From WVWW01 sp041568335 (GTDB lineage Bacteria > Acidobacteriota > Polarisedimenticolia > Polarisedimenticolales > Polarisedimenticolaceae), in NCBI GenBank assembly GCA_041568335.1, contig JBFFZZ010000148.1:1-7543 (forward strand): a stretch of DNA of 7,543 nucleotides, given 5' to 3'. The notes under the pieces are model-generated. The model was not told the DNA's origin, did no database searches, and saw nothing but the letters and a program-made list of their open reading frames with translations. Positions within the stretch are counted from its first letter, which is position 1. Each line of letters starts with the position of its first letter. Positions 6,315 through 7,543 of the stretch are shown here, one piece after another. Position numbers and translations under genes: made by a program.

Positions 6315-7430
6315 ATGAAAATCCGAGCTGCGGTTCTGGAAGAATTCGGCAAGCCCCTCGTCGTCCAGGAACTCGACCTCGACGGACCCAAGGAGGGTGA
6401 GGTGCTCGTTCGGCTGGTGGCCTGCGGCGTCTGCCACACCGACCTCTACACGGCGAGCGGGGCCGATCCCAGCGGCTACGTCCCGACGGTGCTGGGTCAC
6501 GAGGGCGCCGGTGTCGTCGAGCGGGTCGGACCGAACGTGCGCTCGGTCGAACCGGGCGATCACGTGATCACGCTGTTTTCGCCCGAGTGCCGCCAGTGCG
6601 AGCACTGCGTCAGCGGCAAGACCAACATCTGTACCGCGATACGCGAGGAGCAGGGCAAGGGGCACCTGCCCGACGGTACGACACGCCTGTCGCGCGACGG
6701 GGAACCGATGCGCCACTTCATGGGCTGCAGCACGTTCGCCGAGTACACCGTCATGCCCGAGATCGCGCTGGCCAAGGTCCACCCCGAAGCGTCGCTGGAG
6801 GCGGTTTGCACGCTCGCGTGCGGTGCGACCACCGGCCTCGCGGCGGCGCTCTGGAAGGCCGAGGTGGTACCGGGGTCGACCTGCGCGGTGTTAGGGACGG
6901 GGATGGTCGGTCTCGGCGCCCTCGTCGGTTGCCGCCTCGCCGGGGCCAACAAGATCATCGCCGTCGACCTCTCCGCCGACCGCCTCGAGCTGGCCAGGAA
7001 ATACGGAGCCACCGAGACGCTCGTCGCCGGACCGGACACGCTGGACTCGATCCTGGAGATGACCGGCGGGCTCGGCTGCGACTACACCTTCGAGGCCACC
7101 GGTCGGGTCGAGGTCATGGGCCAGGCGGTCGAGGCCGCGCGGCTGGGTTGGGGGCTTTGCACGGTTCTCGGCGTCGCGGGCAAGGGAGAAAAGCTCGAGA
7201 TCGTGCCGCGCGCCCTGATCACCGGCCGCCACGTGCAGGGCGGGAGCTTCGGCGGCGCCAAGGGGCGCACCCACGTCCCGATGCTCGTCGACATGTACCT
7301 GCAGGGTAAGATCGATCTCGACGGCTTCGTCTCCCACCGCTTGACGCTCGACGAGGTCAACAAGGGTTTCGAGCTGATGGAAGCGCAAGACGGGATCCGC
7401 TCCGTCATCAAGTTCGACGAACCGGGGTAG
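6315..7430 (+). CDS. frmA: Class III-type zinc alcohol dehydrogenase (S-(hydroxymethyl)glutathione dehydrogenase-like)
   Basis: This 371-residue protein has the usual length of class III medium-chain dehydrogenases. In these enzymes S-hydroxymethyl-thiol, formed from formaldehyde and a thiol, is oxidised to the S-formyl-thiol with NAD+ in the cytoplasm. Catalytic zinc ligands are Cys40 (CGVCHTDLYT), His62 (LGHEGAGVVE) and Cys169. Structural zinc ligands are Cys92, Cys95, Cys98 and Cys106. The Rossmann motif is GTGMVG (194-199), and Asp218 after the second strand indicates NAD rather than NADP. Class III hallmarks include SGADP, GKTNIC, IREEQGKG, HFMGCSTFAEYTVMPEIALAK and a C-terminal SFGGAKGRTHVP. 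Asp51 and Arg110 match human Asp55 and Arg114, but human Glu57 and Lys283, which bind glutathione, are Ser53 and Leu277. The thiol may therefore differ, or the enzyme may act on another alcohol. A metallo-beta-lactamase-fold gene follows after 4 nt, probably in the same operon. The superfamily is certain and class III is likely; the gene symbol is by similarity. Confidence 0.9.
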   Translation: MKIRAAVLEEFGKPLVVQELDLDGPKEGEVLVRLVACGVCHTDLYTASGADPSGYVPTVLGHEGAGVVERVGPNVRSVEPGDHVITLFSPECRQCEHCVSGKTNICTAIREEQGKGHLPDGTTRLSRDGEPMRHFMGCSTFAEYTVMPEIALAKVHPEASLEAVCTLACGATTGLAAALWKAEVVPGSTCAVLGTGMVGLGALVGCRLAGANKIIAVDLSADRLELARKYGATETLVAGPDTLDSILEMTGGLGCDYTFEATGRVEVMGQAVEAARLGWGLCTVLGVAGKGEKLEIVPRALITGRHVQGGSFGGAKGRTHVPMLVDMYLQGKIDLDGFVSHRLTLDEVNKGFELMEAQDGIRSVIKFDEPG

Positions 7431-7434
7431 GCCC

Positions 7435-7543
7435 TTGATCATCAAGAAGACCATGAGTGACGGTTGGCTGTCCAACACCTACCTGGTGGCGGACAAGCCG
7501 GGTGGTCACGCCGTGTTGATCGACACGGGCGGGCCCATGGGTC
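7435..7543 (+). CDS. Metallo-beta-lactamase-fold hydrolase, N-terminal fragment
   Basis: The gene runs off the right edge. I place its start at TTG 7435, which has GGGG (7424-7427) as a ribosome site 7 nt before it and reads MIIKKTMSDGWLSNTYLVAD. The alternative ATG at 7453 would remove the first strand of the fold and has a poorer ribosome site. The visible 36 residues match the N-terminus of glyoxalase II-like MBL proteins: the strand, SNTYLV, then AVLIDTGGPMG. The zinc motif HxHxDH lies beyond the window. It begins 4 nt after the dehydrogenase stop, so translation is likely coupled. In this context it could hydrolyse the S-acyl-thiol made by the dehydrogenase, the job usually done by an esterase such as FrmB. 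That role is inferred. Confidence 0.72.
   Translation, partial: MIIKKTMSDGWLSNTYLVADKPGGHAVLIDTGGPMG

Noticed and set aside
6243..6782. A - strand frame of about 179 codons over the divergent region and the start of the dehydrogenase gene
   Set aside because: It overlaps the strongly conserved zinc-binding part of the dehydrogenase in antisense, and no family motif is visible.

Overview
This window is G+C-rich (about two thirds by eye) and densely coding. It holds four complete genes and two genes cut by the window edges. No rRNA, tRNA, insertion sequence, CRISPR array or phage gene was seen. The style suggests a soil or aquatic Gram-negative lineage of the Myxococcota, Acidobacteriota, 'Eisenbacteria' or Planctomycetota kind. 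The reasons are frequent GTG/TTG starts, a HEAT-cyclophilin fusion, a large secreted YVTN-propeller/di-haem protein with a D-x-D Ca-type motif and an FN3-like tail, and a SEC-C membrane protein. I cannot name a genus from the sequence alone.

Left part (1-3048, + strand): (i) the 3' part of a HEAT-repeat protein ending in a cyclophilin-type prolyl isomerase domain; (ii) 24 nt later, a secreted protein with an unrecognised Cys-containing N-terminal domain and a SnoaL/DUF4440-like C-terminal domain; (iii) after a 123-nt gap, a small membrane protein with an N-terminal SEC-C zinc motif, one transmembrane helix and three copies of a 25-residue aromatic/His-rich repeat. The first two may share a transcript. 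All three look envelope-related, but no common pathway is proven.

Middle (3053-6148, - strand): a 1031-residue exported protein with an N-terminal YVTN-type beta-propeller, a di-haem cytochrome c peroxidase/MauG-like region with two CXXCH motifs, a MopE-like Asp-rich motif and an FN3-like tail. It converges on the SEC-C gene. The two stop codons are only 4 nt apart and both lie in one 10-bp palindrome.

Right part (6149-7543): a 166-nt divergent intergenic region with dyad-symmetric elements, then a class III-type zinc alcohol dehydrogenase (FrmA/AdhC-like) and, 4 nt later, the start of a metallo-beta-lactamase-fold hydrolase. This looks like a thiol-dependent aldehyde (formaldehyde) oxidation pair: the dehydrogenase would make an acyl-thiol and the hydrolase would release the thiol. 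Two residues that bind glutathione in human class III ADH (Glu57 and Lys283) are Ser and Leu here, so the thiol or substrate may not be glutathione.

The best candidates for something undescribed are the WEYD/HGHWH repeat of the SEC-C protein, the N-terminal domain of the SnoaL fusion, and the altered thiol pocket of the dehydrogenase next to its MBL partner.
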